Below, one piece after another: positions 45,212-55,500 of a stretch of 64,000 nt of DNA. Each line of letters starts with the position of its first letter. Position 1 is the stretch's first letter. The translations under genes and the position numbers were made by a program. The DNA comes from Desulfosporosinus meridiei DSM 13257. Its GTDB lineage: Bacteria; Bacillota; Desulfitobacteriia; Desulfitobacteriales; Desulfitobacteriaceae. The notes under the pieces were generated by a model that saw only the letters and a list, made by a program, of their open reading frames with translations, was not told the origin of the DNA and searched no databases. The stretch is taken from the NCBI RefSeq assembly GCF_000231385.2, contig NC_018515.1, positions 1,368,501 through 1,432,500 on the forward strand, in the 5' to 3' direction.

Positions 45212-46066
45212 ATGATACGGATTGTGGCCGTCGATGATGAAATGCATGTTCTGGAGCGATTCAGGGGAATTGTGGCGGAGTTTAAAGAGCTTGAGCTATG
45301 TGGGCAGTTTAACACGGGTAAACAATTATTAGCATATATAAAAGAGCATCCGGTAGATGCTGTTTTTCTGGATATTGAAATGCCGGGTGTTAACGGTCTT
45401 CAGCTTTCCGGGCAGATCCTGGATCTTAATGAGAATATCAACGTTGTTTTCGTCACTGCTTTTAATCAATATGCGGTTGAGGCTTTTGAATTACAGGCCA
45501 TGGACTATATCATGAAGCCTTTAACCGAAGAACGGCTGGGTAAAACGGTAACTCGGCTTTTGAAAAGCAAAAAAGCGGTTCAGCATCAGGGCAAACCTTT
45601 TATTCAGTGCTTTGGGGACTTTGAAGTTTTCCAGGAGGGGAAGGCACTGGCCTGGAAAAACACCAAGGCCAAGGAAGTATTGGCCTTTTTGGTTCACAAA
45701 GAGGGTGTGCCGGTTGACTGGGAAAAGATCAGTGATGCGGTTTGGCCGGAATATAATTCAGAAAAAGCCCAGACGAATTTTCACGCGACAACCTATTTGC
45801 TGCGCAAAAAATTGACGGAGGCCGGACTGTCTCACATCCTGGAAAGCGGTCGGGGTAATTACCGGATTAACAAAGATCAGGTTATTTGTGATCTCTATCA
45901 ACTGGAAGGGGCGGTCAGGGGCATACGGCACCCTGGCAATGAAGAGACTCGCTTGCTTGAGCAGTTGAAGCAAAGGGGTTATATGGAAGGGAGCGGCTAT
46001 AGATGGGCCTATGCCAAAGCTGCTGAACTTGATGGAATATGTAAAAAGCTCTTGAGAATTTATTAA
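45212..46066 (+). CDS. Response regulator with winged-helix/SARP-like output domain
   Basis: A 284-residue response regulator. The receiver domain (1-120) has AVDDE, the phosphoacceptor Asp in VFLDIEMPG near residue 54, and the lysine in DYIMKPLTEE. The output domain (130-225) is a winged helix of the OmpR/SARP type (FQEGKALAWKNTKAKEVLAFL, NFHATTYLLRKKL). The C-terminal stretch is the start of a BTAD-like helical region. It is the likely partner of the hybrid kinase just upstream, in particular of its LytS-type module. The next genes are the giant surface proteins, so these are plausible targets (inference). Confidence 0.87.
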   Translation: MIRIVAVDDEMHVLERFRGIVAEFKELELCGQFNTGKQLLAYIKEHPVDAVFLDIEMPGVNGLQLSGQILDLNENINVVFVTAFNQYAVEAFELQAMDYIMKPLTEERLGKTVTRLLKSKKAVQHQGKPFIQCFGDFEVFQEGKALAWKNTKAKEVLAFLVHKEGVPVDWEKISDAVWPEYNSEKAQTNFHATTYLLRKKLTEAGLSHILESGRGNYRINKDQVICDLYQLEGAVRGIRHPGNEETRLLEQLKQRGYMEGSGYRWAYAKAAELDGICKKLLRIY

Positions 46067-46142
46067 TTTGAAAATATTTTTGGTTTAATTGTTTTATGTT
46101 TATATAAAAGGTCAAAAAACGTTGATTTATCAGGGTTTAAGC

Positions 46143-46187
46143 AAGTGCTCCCCAGGACTGATACAGTCCTGGGGAGCACTTTTCATT
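46143..46187 (+). terminator. Strong intrinsic terminator after the response regulator
   Basis: An 18-base-pair perfect stem (arms 46143-46160 and 46164-46181) with an ATA loop is followed by TTCATTT. It separates the two-component genes from the surface-protein gene. Confidence 0.85.
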
Positions 46188-46263
46188 TAGGGTTCATTTA
46201 GGCAGGGGTGTCTAAGATAGAATTTATAAAAAAAAGCGCGAAGATTAGGGGAGGATTTAAAAC

Positions 46264-49200
46264 GTGAGAGTGTTTAGAAAATCAGTAAGTCTATTGATGA
46301 TTTTGGCATTGGCCTTGACCCTGTTTCCTTTAGGGAATAAAGCAGCACTGGCGGGTACGGCATCAGCTTTCCGGCCGTTTATTCCCGCTCAGCAATGGTT
46401 TTTTGAGTCCCCGAAAGCCGTAGCTGTTGACGGCAGCGATATTTACGTCGGTACTTCTGCCGGCGATATTAGTCCCTACCAGATCACCAAAGTAAGCTCC
46501 ACCGGCGAGCTTCTGGAGTCCTGGGGAATTCAGGGCAGTGAAAATGGTCAAATTGATGAATTAACGGACATCGCTGTAGACGGGGACGGCAATGTCTATG
46601 TTGCGGATTCGGGCAATAACCGAGTTCAGAAGTTCAGTTCAGCCGGTGATTTCATCATGATGCTGGAGAGCAGCGGAAATGCTGAATACCCTATGTCTCC
46701 CAGAGGGGTTGCGGCGGACAGTGATGGAAACATCTATGTCACCTATGAAACCGATAATCGGGTTGAAAAGTTTGATTCGTCAGGGCAAGTGGACAGTGAT
46801 TGGTGGAATCAGGCCGCTGGAGATTATCAATTCAGCCAGCCAACGGACATCGCTGTGGACAAGGACGGCAATGTTTATGTTGCGGATACCGACATGGGTC
46901 GAATCGTCCAATTTACTTCAGCCGGCGATCTTTTGCTGATGTTTGGCGAAGAAGATGAAGATGGAGAAGACCAGCTTATTGAGCCGATAGGTGTTGCGGT
47001 GGACAGCAGCGGAAATGTATATGCAGTGGATGCTCATACTAAGCAAATTCTGAAATTCAATGCTTCAGGCAATCTGCTATTGAACTGGGGAGGCGAAGGC
47101 CGGGATGATGACCAGTTTGACGATCCCTGCAGTATTGCGGTGGATAGTGGGGATCAGATTTATGTTGCGGATAGTGAGAACAACCGAATTCAAAAATTTG
47201 CTTCATCAGGCGACTTCCTGAAAAAATGGGGCAGGGGCGGCAGCGCTGACGGCGAATTTTCACTGCCCTTTGGAATCGCCAGGGACAGTGAGGGCAATAT
47301 CTATGTTTCCGATACGACTAATAACCGGATCGAGAAATTTGATTCTACAGGTGCGTTTGTGACAACCTGGGGCAGCTTCGGCAAGGATAATCACCAGTTA
47401 GATATGCCCATGGGTATTGTGGTGGATCCAGACGACAATGTCTATGTTGCCGATATGAATAATAACAGAATTCAGAAGTTTGATGCTTCAGGCGGTTACT
47501 TAGCAACCATTGAGAGCTCGGAAGAAACGGACTTGAGCATCAATAAGCCAATGGGTTTGGCGGCGGATGGCAGCGGTATTTTTGTCACTGAGCTGATGAA
47601 CCATCGGGTGCAAAAATTCGCTTCTTCAGGCGCTTCCCTGGGGACCCTGGGAGGGACCGATCCCGGTACCGGCCCCGGCGAGTTTGCCGCTCCCGGCAGT
47701 GTAGCTGTGGACAGTGCTGGCAATATCTATGTGCTTGATACCCAAAACAGCCGGGTCCAGAAGTTCAGGGAGTTTAGTGCTGAAGGTTTTGAGAGAGAGT
47801 GGGGGAGCTTTGGCAGCGAGGACGGCCAGTTTATAAACCCCAATGGCATTGCCGTGGACAGTGCGGGCAATGTCTATGTTTCCGATGGCGGTAACTATCG
47901 GATACAAAAGTTCAGTTCCTCAGGGGAATTCCTTGAAAAATGGGGCAGCCCTGGAGTTGATGCCGGCCAGTTTCTTATGCCAGGTTCTGTAATGGTTGAC
48001 GGCAATAATAGCATTTATGTTGTGGACAGCGGCAACAACCGAATTCAAAAGCTGGGGGGAACGGCTCCAATCCGGTATAGGGTGACCTTCGACAGCAATG
48101 GCGGCAGTACCGTTGCAGCAATCGGTGATATTGCGGCCAATGGAACAGTAACCTTGCCCGCAGCGCCAACGAAGGCAGGCTTCACCTTTGCCGGCTGGTA
48201 CACCGACAATGGAGCATTTGCCCATGGGTTTACCTCATCGACTCCGGTAACCGGAAATATAACGGTTTATGCAAAATGGACGGCGGTTCCGGCACCCAGC
48301 GGCTTTATACCGATCATTCCCAACGGACAATGGTTCTTTGACGTTCCAAGAGCTGCAGCGGTGGATAGCAGCAGCAATATCTATATTGTCGATTCCAATC
48401 GGCATCAGATCAAGAAATTAAGTTCGATGGGGGAAATTCTGGCCACATGGGGCAGCTATGGCAATGAAAATGGCCAGATGAATGTTCCGGGTCATATTGC
48501 CCTGGACAGTGAAGACAATGTCTATGTCGCTGATACGGGGAATAATCGGATACAAAAGTTCAGTTCCACAGGGGAATACTTGATGAAGTTTGGCAGCAGC
48601 GGCAGCGGTGAGGGACAATTTAGGAATCCCAAAAGTGTGACCGTGGACAGCGCCGGGAATATCTATGTTGCAGATACTACGAACAAGCGGATTCAAAAAT
48701 TTGATTCCGATGGTGCTTTTATTCTGGAATGGGAGACTAGTCCGGCCAGTGGAGATTACCAGCTTAATCAGTTAACCGATATTGCGGTGGATATCCACGA
48801 CTATGTCTATGTGGTTGATGCCAACGACCAACGGGTGCATAAATTTACCTCTGCCGGCGTTTATGTAGGGGCAATCGGGGGACCGGGCGGTACCGGCGAC
48901 CCACTGAACCTTCCGCTGGGTTTGACCGTGGATCAAGAGGGATACATCTATGTTGCCGATGCACTTAACTACCAGATTCAAAAGTACAGTGCGGAAGGGG
49001 AGTTTCTGGCTAAGTGGGGAAGTCAGGGGGTGGGGAATGTTCAGTTTGGCGCCCCGCAAGATGTTGCGACAGACAGCAGCGGTAATGTTTATGTGGTGGA
49101 TAGCGGGAATAAGCGGATTCAAAAATTTGACTCATCAGGCAGCTTCCTGAAGAAGTGGGGAAGCAACGGTTCGGATCAAGGGGAATTCAATCGTCCGCAA

Positions 49201-52200
49201 GGAATTGCTGTGGACAGTGAGGGCAATATCTATGTCGCGGACAGTAATAATCACAGGATTCAAAAATTCAATGCCGCGGGTGCGTTTATGACAACCTGGG
49301 GGAGCTTCGGCACTGAGCTGGGTCAGTTTAACTCGCCTAAGGGAATCGCCGTGGACAGTAACGGCAATGTTTACGTTGCCGACGTCGAAAACGATCGCGT
49401 TCAGAAGTTTGACTCGATGGGGGGAAATCCGCAAGGGTTTGGCAGCACCGGTACAGACGAAGGAGAATTTAAAAAGCCATCAGGAGTCGCGGTGGATAGT
49501 GACGGCAACATATATGTGGTTGAAGCCATGAATCATCGGATGCAGAAGTTCGATTCTGCATTCCAGCCCCAATATACGTGGGGGGGAACCGGTTACGGCA
49601 ATGGTGATGGTCAGTTTAACAGCCCAAGTGGTGTAACCGTTGACAGCAGCGGCAATATCTATGTGCTTGATAACAATAACAATCGGGTGCAAAAGTTTGA
49701 TGCCAATGGCGAATTTGTCTTAAAGTGGGGGAGTCCGGGAGCCGGTGACAGCCAGTTTTTATTCCCCCATGGAATTGCCGTAGACAGTGCCGGCAATGTT
49801 TATGTTGCAGACACCAGCGCCAATTGGATTAGAAAGTACACTCCTGAAGGTACTTTGTTGGCAAAATGGGGAACCCGCGGGAACAGTGCCGGTCAGTTTG
49901 ACAATCCGTATGGCATAGCGGCGGATAGTGCCGGCAACGTTTATGTGGCCGATACCAATAACAATAGAATTCAAAAACTGGCACCCGCCTACACTGTGAC
50001 CTTTGACAGCAACGGAGGCAGTCCGGTTGCAGCAATCAGCAATGTGACAGCCAACGCCACAGTAACCTTACCGGCAGCTCCAACCAAAGAAGGCTACACT
50101 TTTGCCGGCTGGTACACAGATAATGGAGTCTTCGCTCAGGCCTTTACGGCAGCGACACCGGTGACAGGCAATCTAACAGTCTATGCCAAGTGGACGGCGG
50201 CTTCGGCAACCCATACGGTGACTTTTGACAGCAACGGAGGCAGCCCGGTTGTAGCAATCAGCAATGTGACCGCTAACGCCACAGTAACCTTACCAGTGGC
50301 TCCAACCAAAGAAGGCTACACTTTTGCCGGCTGGTACACAGATAATGGAGTCTTCGCTCAGGCCTTTACGGCATCGACACCGGTGACAGGCAGTATAACA
50401 GTCTATGCCAAGTGGACGGCGGCTTCGGCAACCCATACGGTGACCTTCAACAGCAACGGCGGCAGTCCAGTTGCAGCAATCAGCAATGTGACAGCCAACG
50501 CCACAGTAACCTTACCGGCAGCTCCAACCAAAGAAGGCTACACTTTTGCCGGCTGGTACACAGATAATGGAGTCTTCGCTCAGGCCTTTACGGCATCGAC
50601 TCCAGTGACAGCAGACCTGACAGTCTATGCGAAATGGACACGGAATTCATCGGGCGGTAACGATGGCGGCGGTGGCAGCGGCGGCTCCACCTCAACCCCC
50701 ACCCCTGCCACTGTTACCGGAAACGTTAAAAATAGCAGTAACGGCAGCACCGTAGCCAATATAACCGCTGCGGTTACCCGGGACAGCAAAAACCGGCTGA
50801 CCCTTACCATGCCGGCAGACCAGCTCGTCGTTGTCAAACAGCCCAATGGCACAACCACTCCCTTAATCGATGATGTGTCTAAGGTTTCAATTGTCGGCGA
50901 AAATGGGACTGCCCTCACCGTCTCGGCCAAGGGTACCCTTCAGGTCTCCGGCCTGGCACAGGGCACAGACCACACCTATACGATCAGTTATGATTTTGGG
51001 AAGGGCCAGAAAATTAACCTGGGCACTCTGGCCATAAAAATTGACAAAAAGGGCAATGTGTCGGAGCTTACCGTCACCTTGATTGACCCCTATGGCATTC
51101 TCACAGACGGAGCAACCGGCGAAGTGATTGCCGGAGCCCAGGTGACCCTTTACTATGCGGATACCGCCAGAAATAAAGCTGCAGACAAAACCCCGGGAGC
51201 CCTGGTGGAGCTTCCTGTTCTGAAAGATTTTGAGCCCAACAACAACAAAAATCCTCAGATCAGTGATGAGAACGGAGCCTATGGGTTCATGGTTTACCCC
51301 ACCACGGATTACTACCTGGTGGCCGGCAAAGAGGGGTATGAAGAGTATAAGAGTCCCACCATCAGCGTAGAACAAGACCTCGTCAAATGGGATATTCAAA
51401 TGATAAAAGCCAGCACAGGAGTCAACCGGTTAGCCGGCTTAAATCAAGTGGATACGGCCTTGGCAATTGCCCAAGCAACCTTCCCCGGGAAACTGAACCA
51501 GGTTGTCTTAGCCACTGCGGATAATTATCCGGATGCCTTAGCAGGAAGCGTTCTGGCCTACCAATTGAATGCGCCCATACTCTTAGTGGGAAGTCAAGAA
51601 GCTGACCAAGAGAAGGTCATGGAGTACCTTAATAACAGTTTAAATCTAACAGGAGAAGTCTATATCCTGGGAGGTACAGCGGTGGTCAGCAGGGATATGG
51701 AAGCCAAAATCCAGGCCGGGGGTTTCAGCCGTATCACCCGTCTCGCCGGAATAGACCGCTATGAAACGGCACTTAAAATCGCGGAGCACCTGGGAGTCAA
51801 GTCGGGAACCCCGGTTATCTTGGCCTATGGAGAAAGTTATCCGGATGCCCTGTCGGTCAGCAGTATCGCGGCAAGAATGCAGAGTCCGATTTTCCTGGTG
51901 CCCCAGGATGGGCTCAGCGGCGACATTAAGGAAGCCATCGCCAGGATTATGCCCTCCAAAGTCTATATTATCGGCGGCACAGCAGTGGTCAGCCCGGCGG
52001 TGGAAGCTCAGGCAGCAGAGCTTACTTCATTAGATAAAACAAAGATCGTGAGAATCGGAGGACAAGATGCCTATGAAACTTCTCTGGCCGTAGCAAACTA
52101 CTTCAATGAATCGGGAAGCAGCCTTTGCCTAGCCACGGGCAACAACTTCCCTGATGCCTTAACGGGAAGTGTCTATGCCGCTAAGCACAATGCTCCTATT

Positions 52201-52341
52201 ATTTTAGTGGATAGCAGTTTGTCAAACAGTTTTATCGAGTATATAAAGACCCGGAAGTTGAGGGGAATGACCTTATTCGGCGGTACGGCCGTGGTTAATA
52301 CAGGCATTGAGGAACAGCTCAGGTCTTTGCTTGAGAAGTAG
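46264..52341 (+). CDS. Giant secreted NHL-propeller / InlB-repeat / CWB2 cell-wall protein (2025 aa)
   Basis: A 2025-residue surface protein. Signal peptide at 1-30 (VSLLMILALALTLFPLG, cut near ALAG). A first array of twelve NHL repeats covers about 35-600 (…GIAVDSxGNVYVADxxNNRIQKF…). One InlB/Listeria-Bacteroides repeat is at about 605-680. A second array of twelve NHL repeats covers about 690-1240, followed by three InlB repeats (1242-1459), a Gly/Ser/Thr linker, a region with a carboxypeptidase-regulatory-like fold (ILTDGATGEVIAGAQVTL), and three CWB2 cell-wall-binding repeats (about 1716-2025). CWB2 modules hold proteins non-covalently to wall polymers in Clostridia. The GTG start follows AGGGGAGG. 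NHL propellers usually bind proteins, glycans or nucleic acid; the ligand is unknown. Confidence 0.92.
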   Translation: MRVFRKSVSLLMILALALTLFPLGNKAALAGTASAFRPFIPAQQWFFESPKAVAVDGSDIYVGTSAGDISPYQITKVSSTGELLESWGIQGSENGQIDELTDIAVDGDGNVYVADSGNNRVQKFSSAGDFIMMLESSGNAEYPMSPRGVAADSDGNIYVTYETDNRVEKFDSSGQVDSDWWNQAAGDYQFSQPTDIAVDKDGNVYVADTDMGRIVQFTSAGDLLLMFGEEDEDGEDQLIEPIGVAVDSSGNVYAVDAHTKQILKFNASGNLLLNWGGEGRDDDQFDDPCSIAVDSGDQIYVADSENNRIQKFASSGDFLKKWGRGGSADGEFSLPFGIARDSEGNIYVSDTTNNRIEKFDSTGAFVTTWGSFGKDNHQLDMPMGIVVDPDDNVYVADMNNNRIQKFDASGGYLATIESSEETDLSINKPMGLAADGSGIFVTELMNHRVQKFASSGASLGTLGGTDPGTGPGEFAAPGSVAVDSAGNIYVLDTQNSRVQKFREFSAEGFEREWGSFGSEDGQFINPNGIAVDSAGNVYVSDGGNYRIQKFSSSGEFLEKWGSPGVDAGQFLMPGSVMVDGNNSIYVVDSGNNRIQKLGGTAPIRYRVTFDSNGGSTVAAIGDIAANGTVTLPAAPTKAGFTFAGWYTDNGAFAHGFTSSTPVTGNITVYAKWTAVPAPSGFIPIIPNGQWFFDVPRAAAVDSSSNIYIVDSNRHQIKKLSSMGEILATWGSYGNENGQMNVPGHIALDSEDNVYVADTGNNRIQKFSSTGEYLMKFGSSGSGEGQFRNPKSVTVDSAGNIYVADTTNKRIQKFDSDGAFILEWETSPASGDYQLNQLTDIAVDIHDYVYVVDANDQRVHKFTSAGVYVGAIGGPGGTGDPLNLPLGLTVDQEGYIYVADALNYQIQKYSAEGEFLAKWGSQGVGNVQFGAPQDVATDSSGNVYVVDSGNKRIQKFDSSGSFLKKWGSNGSDQGEFNRPQGIAVDSEGNIYVADSNNHRIQKFNAAGAFMTTWGSFGTELGQFNSPKGIAVDSNGNVYVADVENDRVQKFDSMGGNPQGFGSTGTDEGEFKKPSGVAVDSDGNIYVVEAMNHRMQKFDSAFQPQYTWGGTGYGNGDGQFNSPSGVTVDSSGNIYVLDNNNNRVQKFDANGEFVLKWGSPGAGDSQFLFPHGIAVDSAGNVYVADTSANWIRKYTPEGTLLAKWGTRGNSAGQFDNPYGIAADSAGNVYVADTNNNRIQKLAPAYTVTFDSNGGSPVAAISNVTANATVTLPAAPTKEGYTFAGWYTDNGVFAQAFTAATPVTGNLTVYAKWTAASATHTVTFDSNGGSPVVAISNVTANATVTLPVAPTKEGYTFAGWYTDNGVFAQAFTASTPVTGSITVYAKWTAASATHTVTFNSNGGSPVAAISNVTANATVTLPAAPTKEGYTFAGWYTDNGVFAQAFTASTPVTADLTVYAKWTRNSSGGNDGGGGSGGSTSTPTPATVTGNVKNSSNGSTVANITAAVTRDSKNRLTLTMPADQLVVVKQPNGTTTPLIDDVSKVSIVGENGTALTVSAKGTLQVSGLAQGTDHTYTISYDFGKGQKINLGTLAIKIDKKGNVSELTVTLIDPYGILTDGATGEVIAGAQVTLYYADTARNKAADKTPGALVELPVLKDFEPNNNKNPQISDENGAYGFMVYPTTDYYLVAGKEGYEEYKSPTISVEQDLVKWDIQMIKASTGVNRLAGLNQVDTALAIAQATFPGKLNQVVLATADNYPDALAGSVLAYQLNAPILLVGSQEADQEKVMEYLNNSLNLTGEVYILGGTAVVSRDMEAKIQAGGFSRITRLAGIDRYETALKIAEHLGVKSGTPVILAYGESYPDALSVSSIAARMQSPIFLVPQDGLSGDIKEAIARIMPSKVYIIGGTAVVSPAVEAQAAELTSLDKTKIVRIGGQDAYETSLAVANYFNESGSSLCLATGNNFPDALTGSVYAAKHNAPIILVDSSLSNSFIEYIKTRKLRGMTLFGGTAVVNTGIEEQLRSLLEK
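49990..50640 (+). repeat. Three tandem InlB-type repeats in the first surface protein
   Basis: Three consecutive units of 75 or so codons, all reading FDSNGGSPV-AISNVTANATVTL and ending VYAKWT (with small changes such as FNSNGG). They are related to the eleven-unit array downstream but use a G-G rather than E-G at the SNxG position. A further single, more divergent unit lies at about 48079-48285. Confidence 0.9.
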
Positions 52342-52376
52342 TCCTTCGAGAGCGTCGCCTCAGCTGGATTAAAGAG

Positions 52377-52410
52377 AGAATCCTTCTCACTAAAGTGAGG
52401 GGGATTCTTT
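52377..52410 (+). terminator. Terminator between the two surface-protein genes
   Basis: AGAATCC pairs with GGATTCT and the inner CTCAC pairs with GTGAG around TAAA, followed by TT. A 210-base gap separates the genes, so the second probably has its own promoter. Confidence 0.65.
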
Positions 52411-52551
52411 ACGAGAGAACCACCGAAAATTCCCTCGGGGTGAGGTTATATTCTTTAAAATGGCTAATTTATTATTGTTCTTGGTTTATTAAGACAAAAG
52501 GTTTTAAGTTTGTAAAGTAATTGTCATACCCCTAAAGGAGGATATACCAGC

Positions 52552-55500
52552 GTGAGAATGTTCAAAAAATCAATAAGTCTCTTGATAGTATTAGTATTTG
52601 TATTTGCTCTGCTTCCTTTGGGCAGCAAACAAGCGTTAGCTGCAACGAAAGATTTCCGGACCATCGTTCCCGATCAGCAGTGGTTTTTCTTCCCCAACTC
52701 TGTAGCCGCGGACGACAGTGGGAATTTTTACGTTGCCGATACCAGCAGCCACCGGATTCTGAAATATGATCCTAGCGGCGTCCTTTTGGAAAACTGGGGA
52801 CCGTATGGTACCGGTGCGGGCAAGTTTTATTCTCCGGCAGGTGTTGCGGTGGACGGTGCCGGTAACGTCTATGTAGCTGATACCAGTAACCATCGGATTC
52901 AAAAGCGCAATGCCGGCACCGGTGTATGGACAACCTGGGGGAGCAGCGGCAGCGGCAATAAGCAGTTCAGTTCTCCGTCAGGAGTTGCAGTGGATGCCGA
53001 TGGCAATGTCTACGTGGCAGATACTTTCAACTCCCGGATACAAAAGTTTGACTCTAACGGCAACTACCTGACCCAATGGGGGAGCCTAGGTAGCGATGAG
53101 GGCCAGTTAAAGTATCCCTTTGATCTAGCCGTAAGCAGCAATGGCACAGTTTATGTGGCTGATCAGAATAACTCCCGGATCCAAATGTTCAGTACATCAG
53201 GCACGCCTCAGGGGATGTGGGGAGAAAAAGGCAGCGGTGAGGGTCAGTTTAACATTCCTGCCAGCATAGATATTGACAGCAATGGAGATGTCTATGTCCT
53301 TGATAGTGCTAATAGCAGAGTTCAAAAATTCCAACCTGACGGCAGTTTTCTGCAACAATGGGGAAGCGGGGGGCTCAGTGACGGTCAGTTTTTTTCTCCC
53401 CGAGGTATCGCGGTAAGCAGCAGTGGCAGCGTTTTTGTGGCTGATACTCAAAATAAAAGGATTCAAAAATTCACTTCTTCGGGCACTTTCCTGGCGAAAT
53501 GGGGAAGCTACGGGAACAACGACGGTGAACTGTATGCGCCGGTTGGCTTAGCGGTGGATGGTGATGGGAAAATCTATGTTGGCGATTCAAATACCAGAAT
53601 TTCGAAATTCAATTCTGCGGGTGCATTTGAGATGAAGTGGGGAAGTAGTGGTTACGGCGATGAACAATTTTCCAGCATAAGAAATGTGGCGGTTGATAGC
53701 AATGGTAACCTTTATATTTCGAATCTAGGTACGAATTCGATTAAAAAATATGATCCTACGGGCGGATATCTGGGAACGCCGATCAGAGGCGGTACGAATA
53801 ACGTTGCCCAGCTTTGGAATCCAATGGGGATAGCCTTTGACCATAACGGCAATATGTATGTCTGCAGCAGCAGTAAGTATTTGGTTTTAAAATTTGATTC
53901 TAATTATAACTTGGTAAGGTCTTGGGGGAGCCAAGGCAGCGGTAATGGCCAATTTGACAATATGAACGGCATAGGGGTGGACAGCAGTGGAAATGTCTAT
54001 GTCGCGGATACCAATAATTCCCGGATTCAAAAGTTTACCTCTGAAGGCGGCTATCTAACGCAGTGGGGAAGCGCCGGGAGCACCGACGGCAAGTTTTATA
54101 GTCCACGCGGTATAGCAGTGGACAGCCAGGACAATGTTTATGTCGGGGACGGCAACCGGGTTCAAAAGTTCAGTTCTGCAGGAGTCTTTCAGGCCACATG
54201 GGGGAGTAGTGGCAACGGTGATGGTCAGTTTTCCGGTATATATAGTTTAGCAGTGGACAGGAATGACAATATCTATGTTGCAGACTCACAAAACCACCGG
54301 ATTCAAAGGCTGACGAATCTTTATACCGTAACCTTTGACAGCAACGAAGGCAGCCCGGTTGCAGCAATCAGCAATGTGACCGCCAATGCGACTGTCACCT
54401 TGCCGGAGGATCCTGAGAAGGAAGGATACACCTTTGCCGGCTGGTACACCGATAATGGAGACTTTGAGAATGAGTTTACAGGATCCACTCCGGTGACAGG
54501 GGACCTGACGGTCTACGCCAAGTGGACGGAGCTTTCGCCCAACACGTATACGGTGAGCTTTGACAGCAACGAGGGCAGCCCGGTTGCAGCAATCAGCAAT
54601 GTGACCGCCAATGCGACTGTCACCTTGCCGGAGGATCCTGAGAAGGAAGGATACACCTTTGCCGGCTGGTACACCGATAATGGAGACTTTGAGAATGAGT
54701 TTACAGGATCCACTCCGGTGACAGGGGACCTGACGGTCTACGCCAAGTGGACGGAGCTTTCGCCCAACACGTATACGGTGAGCTTTGACAGCAACGAAGG
54801 CAGCCCAGTTGCAGCAATCAGCAATGTGACCGCCAATGCGACTGTAACCTTGCCGGAGGCTCCTGATAAGGAAGGGTACACCTTTGCCGGCTGGTACACC
54901 GATAATGAAACCTTTGAGAATGAGTTTACAGGATCCACTCCGGTGACAGGGGACCTGACGGTCTACGCCAAGTGGACGGAGCTTCCGCCCAACACCTATA
55001 GGGTAACCTTTGACAGCAACGAGGGCAGCCCGGTTGCAGCAATCAGCAATGTGACCGCCAATACCACAGTAACCTTGCCAGAGGCTCCTGATAAGGAAGG
55101 GTACACCTTTGCCGGCTGGTACACCGATAATGGAACCTTTGAGAATGAGTTTACAGGATCCACTCCGGTGACAGGGGACCTGACGGTCTACGCCAAGTGG
55201 ACGCTGCTCCAGCCCAACACCTATAGGGTAACCTTTGACAGCAACGAAGGCAGCCCGGTTGCAGCAATCAGCAATGTGACCGCCAATGCGACTGTCACCT
55301 TGCCGGAGGATCCTGAGAAGGAAGGGTACACCTTTGCCGGCTGGTACACCGATAATGGAGACTTTGAGAATGAGTTTACAGGATCCACTCCGGTGACAGG
55401 GGACCTGACGGTCTACGCCAAGTGGACGGAGCTTTCGCCCAACACGTATACGGTGAGCTTTGACAGCAACGAAGGCAGCCCGGTTGCAGCAATCAGCAAT

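Noticed and set aside
46363-50035. Many leftward open frames inside the first surface protein with repeated IDIA-type patterns
   Set aside because: They are antisense shadows of the regular NHL repeats; their apparent repetition comes from the coding strand.
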